From assembly GCA_030043455.1 (NCBI GenBank), contig JASHXQ010000091.1, forward strand, positions 1-5,428: a DNA stretch of 5,428 nt, written 5' to 3'. The position numbers and the translations under genes were made by a program. The notes beneath the pieces were generated by a model, which worked only from the letters and a program-made list of their open reading frames with translations, had not been told where the DNA came from and did not search any database. The DNA is from Nitrososphaerales archaeon (lineage in GTDB: Archaea; Thermoproteota; Nitrososphaeria; Nitrososphaerales; CADDZS01). Below, piece after piece: positions 1 through 4,977 of this stretch; the stretch's first letter is position 1, and each line of letters begins with the position of its first letter.

Positions 1-1088
1 GCGACAACCTCCCCGTTTTCATGGAGAGCCGTGACAAGGACCGGAAGTAAGACTGGCGCGGGCACGGATGCGATTACTTGTAAGGCAGGCGTAGCAGTGT
101 CGTAGGCCTTGCCGTTAAGAGCGATCGCAATCCCTAATGGCAAGGCCACCGCGACGCAGAGGAAGTAGACGTACCAAACCCTTAGAAAAGAAAAGAACAG
201 GCCGATTAGAACGTTCTTTTCGTCTGAGAAGATGAGAGAAACACCCGGAGGATGTGCGAAGGCTGAGGGGATCGCTAGCAGCGCGCTAAATTCTAGGACG
301 ACGAAAATCGCAGCGAGAATTAAGATCGCATACTTCCATCCGCGCTTCACAAGATTGAAGCTTGAAGAGAATCTAGTCACACCGCGGCCATGAGTGTAAA
401 GAAACAGTTTGGAGATGGATCGGTGGTTTACCCAGGAATAAAATCGCATGATCGGATCCTGGTGGACCCCCTGGGGTTCTTCCACGAACTTGTATCTCTC
501 CGACCAGAGCGAGAACTCTCGTAGAAAGACGAATTGCCAGATGACGACTGCTATAATCAGCGCGAGGATCGAATACGCATAGTACACCCACTGACCATTG
601 TTCGCGAAAGTAATAATCGCGACTCCAATGCCGTATTCAACATGCTCATTTTTTGCCCCGAGGGAGAAAATCTCGCTTGATACGAGATAAAAGAGGCCTA
701 CCGCCCAAGAAGTCTGAGTATTGTATGCGATTCTGCTGAGAGACGCCGGAATATACAGTGTTGTGATCCGATGCCACGTGCTGGACTGGGAGATTTCTGA
801 AAGATCAATGTAATCCTGTGGAATTGATTTAACCGCTTCGTACACTCCGAATGCGATATTCCAGGACATGCTCGTGAAAATCAGAAAAATGACAGCGATC
901 GAAATCCCGACCTGACCTGGTATGATATTGACCACACCCAGGATGACGATCGGGAAAAAGCCCAGGATGGGAATCGACTGGAAGACGTCTAAAACCGGTA
1001 TGATGATAGCTTCGGCCCTTTTGTTGCGAGCTGCGGTTATACCGATAGCGAGGCTGAACAGGATGCTCAGAATTAGAGCAACGATCAT
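1..1088 (-). CDS. Duplicated-type anion ABC transporter permease (COG4986-like), 3' part beyond the left edge
   Basis: This is a cytoplasmic-membrane permease subunit of an ABC importer of the nitrate/sulfonate/bicarbonate type; the true substrate is unknown. I read 362 residues from ATG 1088 to the window edge with no stop. The first BPD_transp_1 half has hydrophobic segments at about residues 2-16, 41-56 and 60-80, then an EAA-type cytoplasmic loop starting EAVKSIPQDY at residue 84 and ending near an IPASLSRI stretch. This loop contacts the ATPase. After a hydrophilic linker (about 190-245), a second half begins with a membrane segment at W251 and repeats the opening pattern: KNVLIGLFFSF...ALPLGIAIALNGK (from K291) mirrors the first half around LAIGITAARNKR. 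Two fused halves are typical of the archaeal COG4986 family. The ATP-binding and solute-binding partners are not in the window and probably lie downstream, to the left. The start is uncertain: homology and hydrophobicity continue upstream in frame to a TAG at 1170-1172, but no ATG, GTG or TTG occurs there. Confidence 0.88.
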   Translation of the reverse strand, partial: MIVALILSILFSLAIGITAARNKRAEAIIIPVLDVFQSIPILGFFPIVILGVVNIIPGQVGISIAVIFLIFTSMSWNIAFGVYEAVKSIPQDYIDLSEISQSSTWHRITTLYIPASLSRIAYNTQTSWAVGLFYLVSSEIFSLGAKNEHVEYGIGVAIITFANNGQWVYYAYSILALIIAVVIWQFVFLREFSLWSERYKFVEEPQGVHQDPIMRFYSWVNHRSISKLFLYTHGRGVTRFSSSFNLVKRGWKYAILILAAIFVVLEFSALLAIPSAFAHPPGVSLIFSDEKNVLIGLFFSFLRVWYVYFLCVAVALPLGIAIALNGKAYDTATPALQVIASVPAPVLLPVLVTALHENGEVV

Positions 1089-1100
1089 CCTTGTCCATGA

Positions 1101-1115
1101 ATAGATAATATCTAT
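1101..1115. repeat. Perfect 6-3-6 inverted repeat ATAGAT-AAT-ATCTAT
   Basis: The two ATAGAT/ATCTAT arms are separated by three bases and lie 13 to 27 bases upstream of the permease ATG at 1088. The AT-rich core (TATTAT on the minus strand) sits about 22 bases from that ATG, so it could be a TATA box or operator for a leaderless message. If translation starts further upstream, it is coding sequence (residues IDIIY) and the palindrome is accidental. Confidence 0.3.
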
Positions 1116-1169
1116 CGCAATGAGAAGGACGTTGAAATCTGAAGCCGTAGATGTCGAGACCTCTTCAAT

Positions 1170-1337
1170 CTATTTTACTCGCTGATAATCGAATTTGACG
1201 GGACGCAGAGTTCGAATTGAGTCGAATGGGAAGAGCTGTCGTCCCACTCCCGTATTGCTGTTTTTCTGCTATTTTACAGGCTCCTTAAAATACGGAATTT
1301 ACACCTTTCGTAAGAATTCGAAATAATTGATGATAAT
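1170..1337. promoter_or_regulatory. Intergenic region upstream of the permease with repeated TCGAATT motifs
   Basis: These 168 bases separate the MIT-like gene stop from the permease reading frame. TCGAATT occurs at 1189-1195 and 1212-1218 on the plus strand and at 1315-1321 on the minus strand, with a further TCGAA at 1222-1226. The 9-mer CTATTTTAC (GTAAAATAG on the minus strand, TATA-like) is present at 1170-1178 and again at 1269-1277. The arrangement suggests promoter and operator elements for the permease, but no single TATA box is placed convincingly for a known start codon. Confidence 0.3.
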
Positions 1338-1643
1338 CTAGGTCGCGGTTTTGGGAGTTGGAACTGGAGCCTGTGGTTGTTTGGCTTCCTCTTCCTGCTT
1401 TTGTTTCAAGGAGGCAAGGGCGATAAGAGATTTGATCTTCTTCTGATAGTTTGATGCGCTGGTCGTGCACTTTACCCATTGGGGGTAACTGGGGGCAGCC
1501 TCGGCAAAAACCAGTAGAACGTCTACGAGCTTCAGGTATGTACCGATTGCCTCGACATAATTAGTAGCTTTTTCTTCCCCGGTCCCTTTTTGCTCCAGAT
1601 ACTGCACGTAACCTTCCATTTTTTTCAAATCTGCTGGGCTCAA
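1338..1643 (-). CDS. Stand-alone MIT-domain-like helical protein with proline-rich tail
   Basis: This is a 101-residue, soluble, mostly helical protein with no signal peptide. The order of segments resembles the three-helix MIT domain found at the N-terminus of archaeal CdvC/Vps4 ATPases. Helix 1 spans about residues 3-30. Helix 2 (about 31-48) contains YVEAIGTYLKLVDVLL, like the eAi..Y.ka.e.Ll pattern. An SYPQW turn follows at 52-56, and helix 3 (about 57-78) contains NYQKKIKSLIAL. A charged KQKQEEEA stretch then leads to the tail QPQAPVPTP (about 89-97). The AAA ATPase part is absent and no Cdv/ESCRT gene is nearby, so any link to membrane remodelling is inference. An unrelated helical hairpin is the alternative. 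The start is TTG 1643, the first possible start and placed about 26 bases from a TATA box, implying a leaderless message. ATG 1619 would give 93 residues and clip helix 1. Confidence 0.7.
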   Translation of the reverse strand: MSPADLKKMEGYVQYLEQKGTGEEKATNYVEAIGTYLKLVDVLLVFAEAAPSYPQWVKCTTSASNYQKKIKSLIALASLKQKQEEEAKQPQAPVPTPKTAT

Positions 1644-1664
1644 GATAGAAACGTCTAACTAAGG

Positions 1665-1673
1665 TAATTTTAT
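1665..1673 (-). promoter_or_regulatory. TATA box of the MIT-like gene
   Basis: The minus strand reads ATAAAATTA here. Its centre (1669) is 26 bases upstream of the TTG start at 1643, the usual archaeal distance from TATA centre to transcription start. This supports a leaderless transcript beginning at or next to that TTG. Confidence 0.55.
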
Positions 1674-1719
1674 GATCGTGCGAAAAATCCATTTCAGTCA
1701 ACAAGGCTAAACCATTTGA

Positions 1720-1732
1720 TCGAAATCTTCGA
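1720..1732. promoter_or_regulatory. Palindrome TCGAA-ATC-TTCGA, possible operator
   Basis: This 13-base inverted repeat has 5-base arms and lies in the divergent region between the MIT-like gene and the small ORF at 1776. A TCGAATT copy at 1744-1750 follows. The same TCGAA core recurs upstream of the permease. It may be a shared regulator site, judged by pattern alone. Confidence 0.25.
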
Positions 1733-1775
1733 ACGTGTCAAGCTCGAATTCTGATTTCTCTCAAGTGGATTCTTG

Positions 1776-1931
1776 ATGGATAACGACATGTTGGATCAGA
1801 GTATTGTCCTAGAGAAAAAAATCAATGAATTAGTTAACTTGAATCGACAAGGGCCTTTTCGCTCATTTTTGGGGAGGGTCGTAAGTGATCCCAAATGGAT
1901 TCGACAATATCAGCCCAGAATGCAAATTTGA
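1776..1931 (+). CDS. Possible 51-residue protein overlapping the zinc-ribbon gene
   Basis: An ATG-initiated frame encodes 51 residues. It starts MDNDMLDQSIVLEKKINELV, an acidic and then amphipathic helical segment, and continues through a basic, aromatic second half (GPFRSFLGRVV, then DPKWIRQYQPRM) to TGA 1929-1931. Its composition looks protein-like rather than random, and it fills the otherwise empty stretch before the zinc-ribbon gene. I see no clear Shine-Dalgarno or TATA box at the expected distance. It overlaps the zinc-ribbon start (1895) by 37 bases in another frame, so the two could be translationally coupled, or only one may be real. I do not recognise a family. Confidence 0.35.
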   Translation: MDNDMLDQSIVLEKKINELVNLNRQGPFRSFLGRVVSDPKWIRQYQPRMQI

Positions 1932-2206
1932 ATAACGAAGCATCGAACCAACCCGTTGCATATGATCTCAATTACTCTAATCTGAATCGTGGTACTCAGG
2001 CGACCTCGGAATTGCCGAGTTCACAAAACGAGAAGAAAATGGTTTTGAAATGCAAATCCTGTGGGGAGAATTTTGACAGCACTTTTTCGGTCGAGGAATT
2101 TTCCCTTCTCCCTGAAGACCAAAACGGATCAGGGACTCTGCACCTCTGTCCGCAATGTGGGAACTTGTCCATATACGAGCTGAAAGACTATCGAGAGCCT
2201 AAGTGA
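1895..2206 (+). CDS. Small zinc-ribbon protein with a disordered N-terminus
   Basis: The product has 103 residues. Residues 1-48 are rich in Asn, Ser and Gln and look disordered. From M49 there is a compact zinc ribbon: C53-K-S-C56-G, a 28-residue insert with acidic and aromatic positions, then C85-P-Q-C88-G, ending in a short acidic/basic tail. Four cysteines in two CxxC knuckles are expected to bind one zinc, as in many small archaeal nucleic-acid or protein-binding proteins; the partner is unknown. The start is uncertain. ATG 1895 has a GGGGAGGG at 1871-1878, which is 16 bases away and too far for ideal use. ATG 2039 would leave a 55-residue ribbon only. The gene is convergent with the glucose dehydrogenase, with 49 bases between stops. 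Confidence 0.72.
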   Translation: MDSTISAQNANLNNEASNQPVAYDLNYSNLNRGTQATSELPSSQNEKKMVLKCKSCGENFDSTFSVEEFSLLPEDQNGSGTLHLCPQCGNLSIYELKDYREPK

Positions 2207-2255
2207 TAGGATCTTCTAATCAAATGATCATGAAAGGAGTCTTGGTCATAATCTT
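2207..2255. other. Convergent intergenic gap
   Basis: The 49 bases between the zinc-ribbon stop and the dehydrogenase stop contain an 8-base palindrome ATGATCAT (2224-2231). Only short T-rich runs are visible, such as TCTTCTAATC near the left end, so termination signals are weak on both strands. Confidence 0.35.
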
Positions 2256-3329
2256 CTACGAGCCAAACTCGATGATTGACTTGATTTCCTCTTGGCTCTC
2301 CGGACTGTAGATCTTTTGGGGATCGTCTGGGCCGGCCTTTCGCGTGATCATGCTCGGAAGAAGGGTCGGCCACTTTCTTCTAATTCGCTCGAGATCCTTT
2401 GCACCATCCTGGAAATACGAAATGTTGGCATTGACCGATCCAAAATGCAGTTTATTTCCTAGAACCAGTTCGGTGAAGACTTTGCCGACGTTCTGAGTTT
2501 GTTGATCCTCTGGGTAGATTCCGAGATAGCATACAATCCCATTGACTCGGATCAAATCTTGCGCAGAGAAGGCAACTCCCGGGTTTCCGGTCAGTTCAAA
2601 GACGAAGTCGTACTGCCCGCTAAGCGAAGATAGCGGCATCTCCTTAGAGTTGATGTATTTTGCACCAGTGCTTTCTACCAGCTGCGCCTTCATGCTATCC
2701 TTAGATCTGGTCGCGACTGTATCTACCTCTAGACCCTTGAGACGGAGAACTGCGGTCGCCAGGATGCCCACCGGCCCCGCTCCCAAGACAAGCGCCTTCT
2801 GGGGTTCCCAGATCACTCTGGACTTCTGAAGGTTGTAGGTCTGCACAAGCCCCTTTTCCACGATCGTGAGCGGCTCTAGGAGTACTCCCAGCTCTGACAG
2901 ACTCTCGGGCATTTTCACGATGTAGGTCGAATCCGACTTTGCAAATTCGGCCGCGAAACCATTGCGCCCCTTGATACCATGCTCCGTGTAGTGCCCCGTG
3001 TAGCACATGTCCGACTGGTGATGTCTGCAGCTGACGCAATTCTCCGGACAGCTACGACGCACGGTGGGGACAACGAGATCTCCGACCTTCAATCCCCTGA
3101 CTCCGGGACCAAGTTTCTCGACCCTGGAAAGGGACTCATGCCCTAAAATCAGATAGTCTTGTCCTGTGGGAGCTTCCCCGTAAAATCCTGAAATGATGTC
3201 CCGATCTGTTCCGCAAATGCCCACCCGGAGGACTCGCAGTAGTACCTCTCTTCTTTCTGGAATGGGGATCGGTGCATCCCGGAGAAGGAGCGAGTTGGGG
3301 GTCTTTGGAATAACTGTGACTGCTTTCAC
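2256..3329 (-). CDS. gdh: Glucose 1-dehydrogenase, zinc-dependent MDR family
   Basis: This cytosolic enzyme of 357 residues, the usual family length, oxidises D-glucose (often galactose or other sugars too) to the lactone with NAD(P)+. In archaea this is the first step of the non-phosphorylative or semi-phosphorylative Entner-Doudoroff route. The catalytic domain shows C39-G-T-D-R, then GHE with H64 and E65, and E152 in LLEPLTIVEK, the expected catalytic zinc and active-site residues. Structural zinc ligands are C94, C98, C101 and C109, and E117 sits in the conserved TEHGIKGRNG stretch. The Rossmann nucleotide fold starts at VLGAGPVG (181-188). The C-terminal part has LVLGNKLHFGSVNANISYF (288-306), characteristic of the archaeal Glu_dehyd_C family. 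No key residue is missing. The start is GTG 3329: GGAGTGA (minus strand, 3342-3336) lies six bases upstream, so this gene uses a leader. No other Entner-Doudoroff gene is in the window. Exact sugar and cofactor preference cannot be read from the sequence. Confidence 0.93.
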   Translation of the reverse strand: MKAVTVIPKTPNSLLLRDAPIPIPERREVLLRVLRVGICGTDRDIISGFYGEAPTGQDYLILGHESLSRVEKLGPGVRGLKVGDLVVPTVRRSCPENCVSCRHHQSDMCYTGHYTEHGIKGRNGFAAEFAKSDSTYIVKMPESLSELGVLLEPLTIVEKGLVQTYNLQKSRVIWEPQKALVLGAGPVGILATAVLRLKGLEVDTVATRSKDSMKAQLVESTGAKYINSKEMPLSSLSGQYDFVFELTGNPGVAFSAQDLIRVNGIVCYLGIYPEDQQTQNVGKVFTELVLGNKLHFGSVNANISYFQDGAKDLERIRRKWPTLLPSMITRKAGPDDPQKIYSPESQEEIKSIIEFGS

Positions 3330-3335
3330 AAGGAA

Positions 3336-3342
3336 TCACTCC
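3336..3342 (-). promoter_or_regulatory. Shine-Dalgarno site fixing the gdh GTG start
   Basis: The minus strand reads GGAGTGA, followed by the six-base spacer TTCCTT and then GTG. This decides a GTG start over any in-frame ATG and shows that the transcript has a 5' leader. Confidence 0.65.
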
Positions 3343-3448
3343 GGTAAATTTCTCTTTTCACAAACACGTAAGGTTGTTGTTTTTGTCTAGCAAGAGTATG
3401 GTTTTCATACCGACCCTCTCATCCAGTGGGAAAGCAAAGCAGTCAACT
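3343..3448. promoter_or_regulatory. Divergent promoter region of gdh and the HEAT-like gene
   Basis: Two divergent genes share 133 bases (3330-3462). Within them is an inverted repeat, GTATG-GTTTT-CATAC at 3396-3410, roughly midway between the two start codons and so well placed for an operator acting on both sides. A T-rich stretch (3372-3386) lies next to it. I could not assign a clear TATA box to either direction. Confidence 0.35.
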
Positions 3449-3453
3449 GGAGG
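3449..3453 (+). promoter_or_regulatory. Shine-Dalgarno site of the HEAT-like gene
   Basis: GGAGG with nine bases before ATG 3463. It supports this start and a leadered transcript. Confidence 0.6.
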
Positions 3454-3462
3454 CGATCGATA

Positions 3463-4107
3463 ATGCCGGTCTCGATTCGAAGATATACAGAGCTCAAACT
3501 TGCGATCTCAGATTATCTGCAGAGACGTAATTGGAAGAGGCTCTTCGAGCTTTGCGGCACGAGCGATGACGAGACGGCGAAGACGATCGCCGTGATTCTT
3601 ACTTTTTACGATCCTAAGAGATTATGGAGCTTCCTAGAATATGTGTCCAAGTTGTCTGTGTCGGAGCGGAGAGAGAAGCGGGATTCGGTCGCAACTTGCT
3701 GTTATCTTCTGGGCAAGATGGGACAAACGCGAATTGAAAAAGCCTTGAACTTTCTGCGCCAGTTCTTGCTGGATGACCACATGCTAAGAGGTCCGGTGAG
3801 TGCAGCGCTCTCGAACCTCTGGGTGATGAGCACCGCGAAAACTACGAGGCTCGTGTGGAACCGATGGCTACTCAAGAGCGGAGAAAGCGATGACGTTCAA
3901 GAAGTTGGTGTAAGGTCGATTCAATACCTAGCCACCCACGCCCCCGAGAAAGTGTCTTCGTTCCTCATGAAAGTGGCCTCTCTTGGGGGCGACCAAAAAG
4001 TGGCAGCCCGGGCTGCAAGTGAAATTCTCGACGAAGTGGGGATCTCGTCGGTTGGTAAAGCCGGAGACAAAATAGCCCCCAGACTGAGAAAGAAGGCTCG
4101 AAAATAG
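3463..4107 (+). CDS. HEAT-like helical-repeat protein of unknown role
   Basis: The product has 214 residues, is almost entirely helical, and has no signal peptide or membrane segment. The central and C-terminal parts look like antiparallel helix pairs of the HEAT/PBS-lyase or AlkD type: about residues 107-122 with 126-140, 143-160 with 162-172, and 177-192. The phrase DDVQEVGVRSIQYLATHAPEKV is typical HEAT spacing, though divergent. The N-terminal 100 residues form further helices with many Lys and Arg. The last 15 residues are strongly basic (KIAPRLRKKARK), which suggests nucleic-acid or acidic-partner contact; that is inference. A DNA-alkylation-repair-like fold is one possibility, but I see no diagnostic catalytic residues. 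ATG 3463 is preceded by GGAGG (3449-3453) with a nine-base spacer. The gene is divergent from gdh, and its stop lies one base from the stop of the next, convergent gene. Confidence 0.75.
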   Translation: MPVSIRRYTELKLAISDYLQRRNWKRLFELCGTSDDETAKTIAVILTFYDPKRLWSFLEYVSKLSVSERREKRDSVATCCYLLGKMGQTRIEKALNFLRQFLLDDHMLRGPVSAALSNLWVMSTAKTTRLVWNRWLLKSGESDDVQEVGVRSIQYLATHAPEKVSSFLMKVASLGGDQKVAARAASEILDEVGISSVGKAGDKIAPRLRKKARK

Positions 4108-4108
4108 C

Positions 4109-4459
4109 CTAACCCGCGAAGAGCTTCATTTTCGCAACGTGATTCATGAAGCAGGGAGGACCCTCTTTGATCCAAAGGAAGGGACGCGTGATGCAAAGTA
4201 ACCCATCAGCATTGATGTGGAGACATTTTACCTTAGTCCCTTCTGGCACGCCCCTTCTCGATTTGATCTGGCAGTAAGGACAAACTGACCCTTGATACTC
4301 TAGAAACACGTGAGCTTCCTCGGAATTGAGACAGGAAACCCACTGGCCAATGTTGTGACCATTGGGGCATTGGGGAAACTCGGCCCGGAGGAGAGTATTG
4401 TAAACCCGATCATGGCAAACAGGGCATTCTATCAATTTTGAACAGGTTTGGAATCTCAA
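4109..4459 (-). CDS. Cysteine-rich protein with several zinc-ligand pairs
   Basis: The product has 116 residues, is probably cytosolic, and belongs to no family I can name. Potential ligands come in pairs: C12-P-V-C15 with C31-P-N-G-H35, which would make one zinc ribbon; C60-P-Y-C63 with C79-L-H81 or C89; and C103-F-M-N-H107 near the end. C43 lies between the first two groups. Two or possibly three zinc sites are therefore plausible. The CPVCxxRVY and CPNGH pattern resembles zinc-ribbon modules of nucleic-acid or ubiquitin-type proteins, but I see no RING spacing that would prove this. The start is TTG 4459, the only usual start codon between an upstream in-frame TAA and the first ligand pair. 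There is no clear Shine-Dalgarno, and a GCCTT/AAGGC inverted repeat lies eight bases upstream. The 3' end faces the HEAT-like gene with one base between the stop codons. Confidence 0.72.
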   Translation of the reverse strand: MRFQTCSKLIECPVCHDRVYNTLLRAEFPQCPNGHNIGQWVSCLNSEEAHVFLEYQGSVCPYCQIKSRRGVPEGTKVKCLHINADGLLCITRPFLWIKEGPPCFMNHVAKMKLFAG

Positions 4460-4466
4460 ATTGAAA

Positions 4467-4481
4467 GCCTTTGCCCAAGGC
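4467..4481. promoter_or_regulatory. Inverted repeat GCCTT-TGCCC-AAGGC upstream of the zinc protein
   Basis: The five-base arms and five-base loop lie 8 to 22 bases upstream of the TTG start. The position could be an operator or a short RNA hairpin in the leader. The stem is short and may be chance. Confidence 0.25.
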
Positions 4482-4484
4482 GCT

Positions 4485-4528
4485 AACGAACTTTAGGGGT
4501 TACTCGCTAGAAGTCATGGCGTTCGTTC
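4485..4528. repeat. Inverted repeat AACGAAC ... GTTCGTT in a divergent promoter region
   Basis: Seven-base arms at 4485-4491 and 4522-4528, 30 bases apart, lie between the zinc-protein gene and the divergent HSH/CP gene. Such spacing could bind a dimeric regulator at two half-sites. The only open frame here is a 12-codon ATG frame at 4517, which I do not call. Confidence 0.22.
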
Positions 4529-4592
4529 AATGTTTTTCAGAGGAGCATGCGTAAAGAGCGCCTATCGTCATCACTTTTGCGCTTTCAACTAG

Positions 4593-4600
4593 AAATATAC
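4593..4600 (+). promoter_or_regulatory. TATA box of the HSH/CP-motif gene
   Basis: AAATATAC is a good archaeal TATA-like octamer. It predicts transcription start near 4623, leaving a leader of about 7 bases to GTG 4630 or 16 bases to ATG 4639. An imperfect inverted repeat, AAAGAGCGC (4553-4561) with GCGCTTT (4579-4585), lies just upstream. Confidence 0.55.
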
Positions 4601-4629
4601 ACCAACGCGTCCCTTTCTTCGGGTGTTCA

Positions 4630-4953
4630 GTGGTATCCATGTCAACCTACCTCGTAGAACATTCTCACGCGGGCGAGACGTGTCCCGCGCAATCGCCGGA
4701 TAATGCGAAGATGATGGAACAGTTAGTTCTGAGTCCGAAACGGTTAGAGGAGTGTGGAGTGAAAATCGTGGAAGATGCCAAGGTAAGGGGAGAACACAGG
4801 CTGCTCATCTTTGTCGAGGCTCCTAGTCGGAAGAATGTGGAAAAATACGCTGAGCCGTTCAACATGGTAGGTCCTACGAAAATCTACGACTTGACTACCT
4901 GTGGGGCTTTCTTGGACGAAGTGCTTTCAGGTGCAGCGAAAGGCTGCGTCTAG
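4630..4953 (+). CDS. Small protein with HSH-x2-E-x-CP motif, probable metal-binding alpha/beta fold
   Basis: The product has 107 residues from GTG 4630, or 104 from ATG 4639. I prefer ATG because the first conserved strand, TYLVEHSH, begins right after it. The opening motif H11-S-H13-A-G-E16-T-C18-P-A-Q resembles a small family seen in archaea and actinobacteria with a YLVxHxHxxExCPA start. Later parts fit that family: GVKIVEDA (43-50), GEHRLLIFVEA (54-64) and EPFNMVGPTKIYDLTTC (75-91), which suggests a beta-alpha-beta, ferredoxin-like dimer. H11, H13, E16, C18, H56, C91 and C106 are candidate metal or redox ligands. Function is unknown; a nickel- or other metal-binding role as in DUF4242-type proteins is a comparison, not proof. 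There is no signal peptide. It is transcribed alone from its own TATA box and is followed by a T-rich stretch. Confidence 0.75.
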   Translation: MVSMSTYLVEHSHAGETCPAQSPDNAKMMEQLVLSPKRLEECGVKIVEDAKVRGEHRLLIFVEAPSRKNVEKYAEPFNMVGPTKIYDLTTCGAFLDEVLSGAAKGCV

Positions 4954-4962
4954 AACTGGTCG

Positions 4963-4977
4963 TATTTTCTTTACTTT
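4963..4977 (+). terminator. T-rich archaeal-type terminator after the HSH/CP gene
   Basis: TATTTTCTTTACTTT begins nine bases after the stop codon. T-rich tracts of this kind end transcription in archaea without needing a hairpin. A GCAGC-GAAAG-GCTGC stem (4933-4947) lies in the last codons just before it. Confidence 0.5.

Noticed and set aside
829..1098. 89-residue minus ORF and a 60-residue plus ORF inside the permease
   Set aside because: Both lie in other frames of a continuous, clearly membrane-type permease reading frame with an EAA loop, so they are shadows.
1326..1336. TGATGA-like C box near 1328, possible C/D guide RNA
   Set aside because: I found no matching D box (CTGA) at a suitable distance and no terminal stem.
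2701..3039. 112-residue minus ORF within gdh
   Set aside because: It is an out-of-frame reading of the dehydrogenase, rich in Gly, Ser and Arg, with no family pattern; the gdh frame has all zinc ligands.
3921..4196. 91-residue minus ORF spanning the HEAT-like and zinc-protein ends
   Set aside because: It overlaps two better genes in other frames and has no start signal or recognisable pattern.
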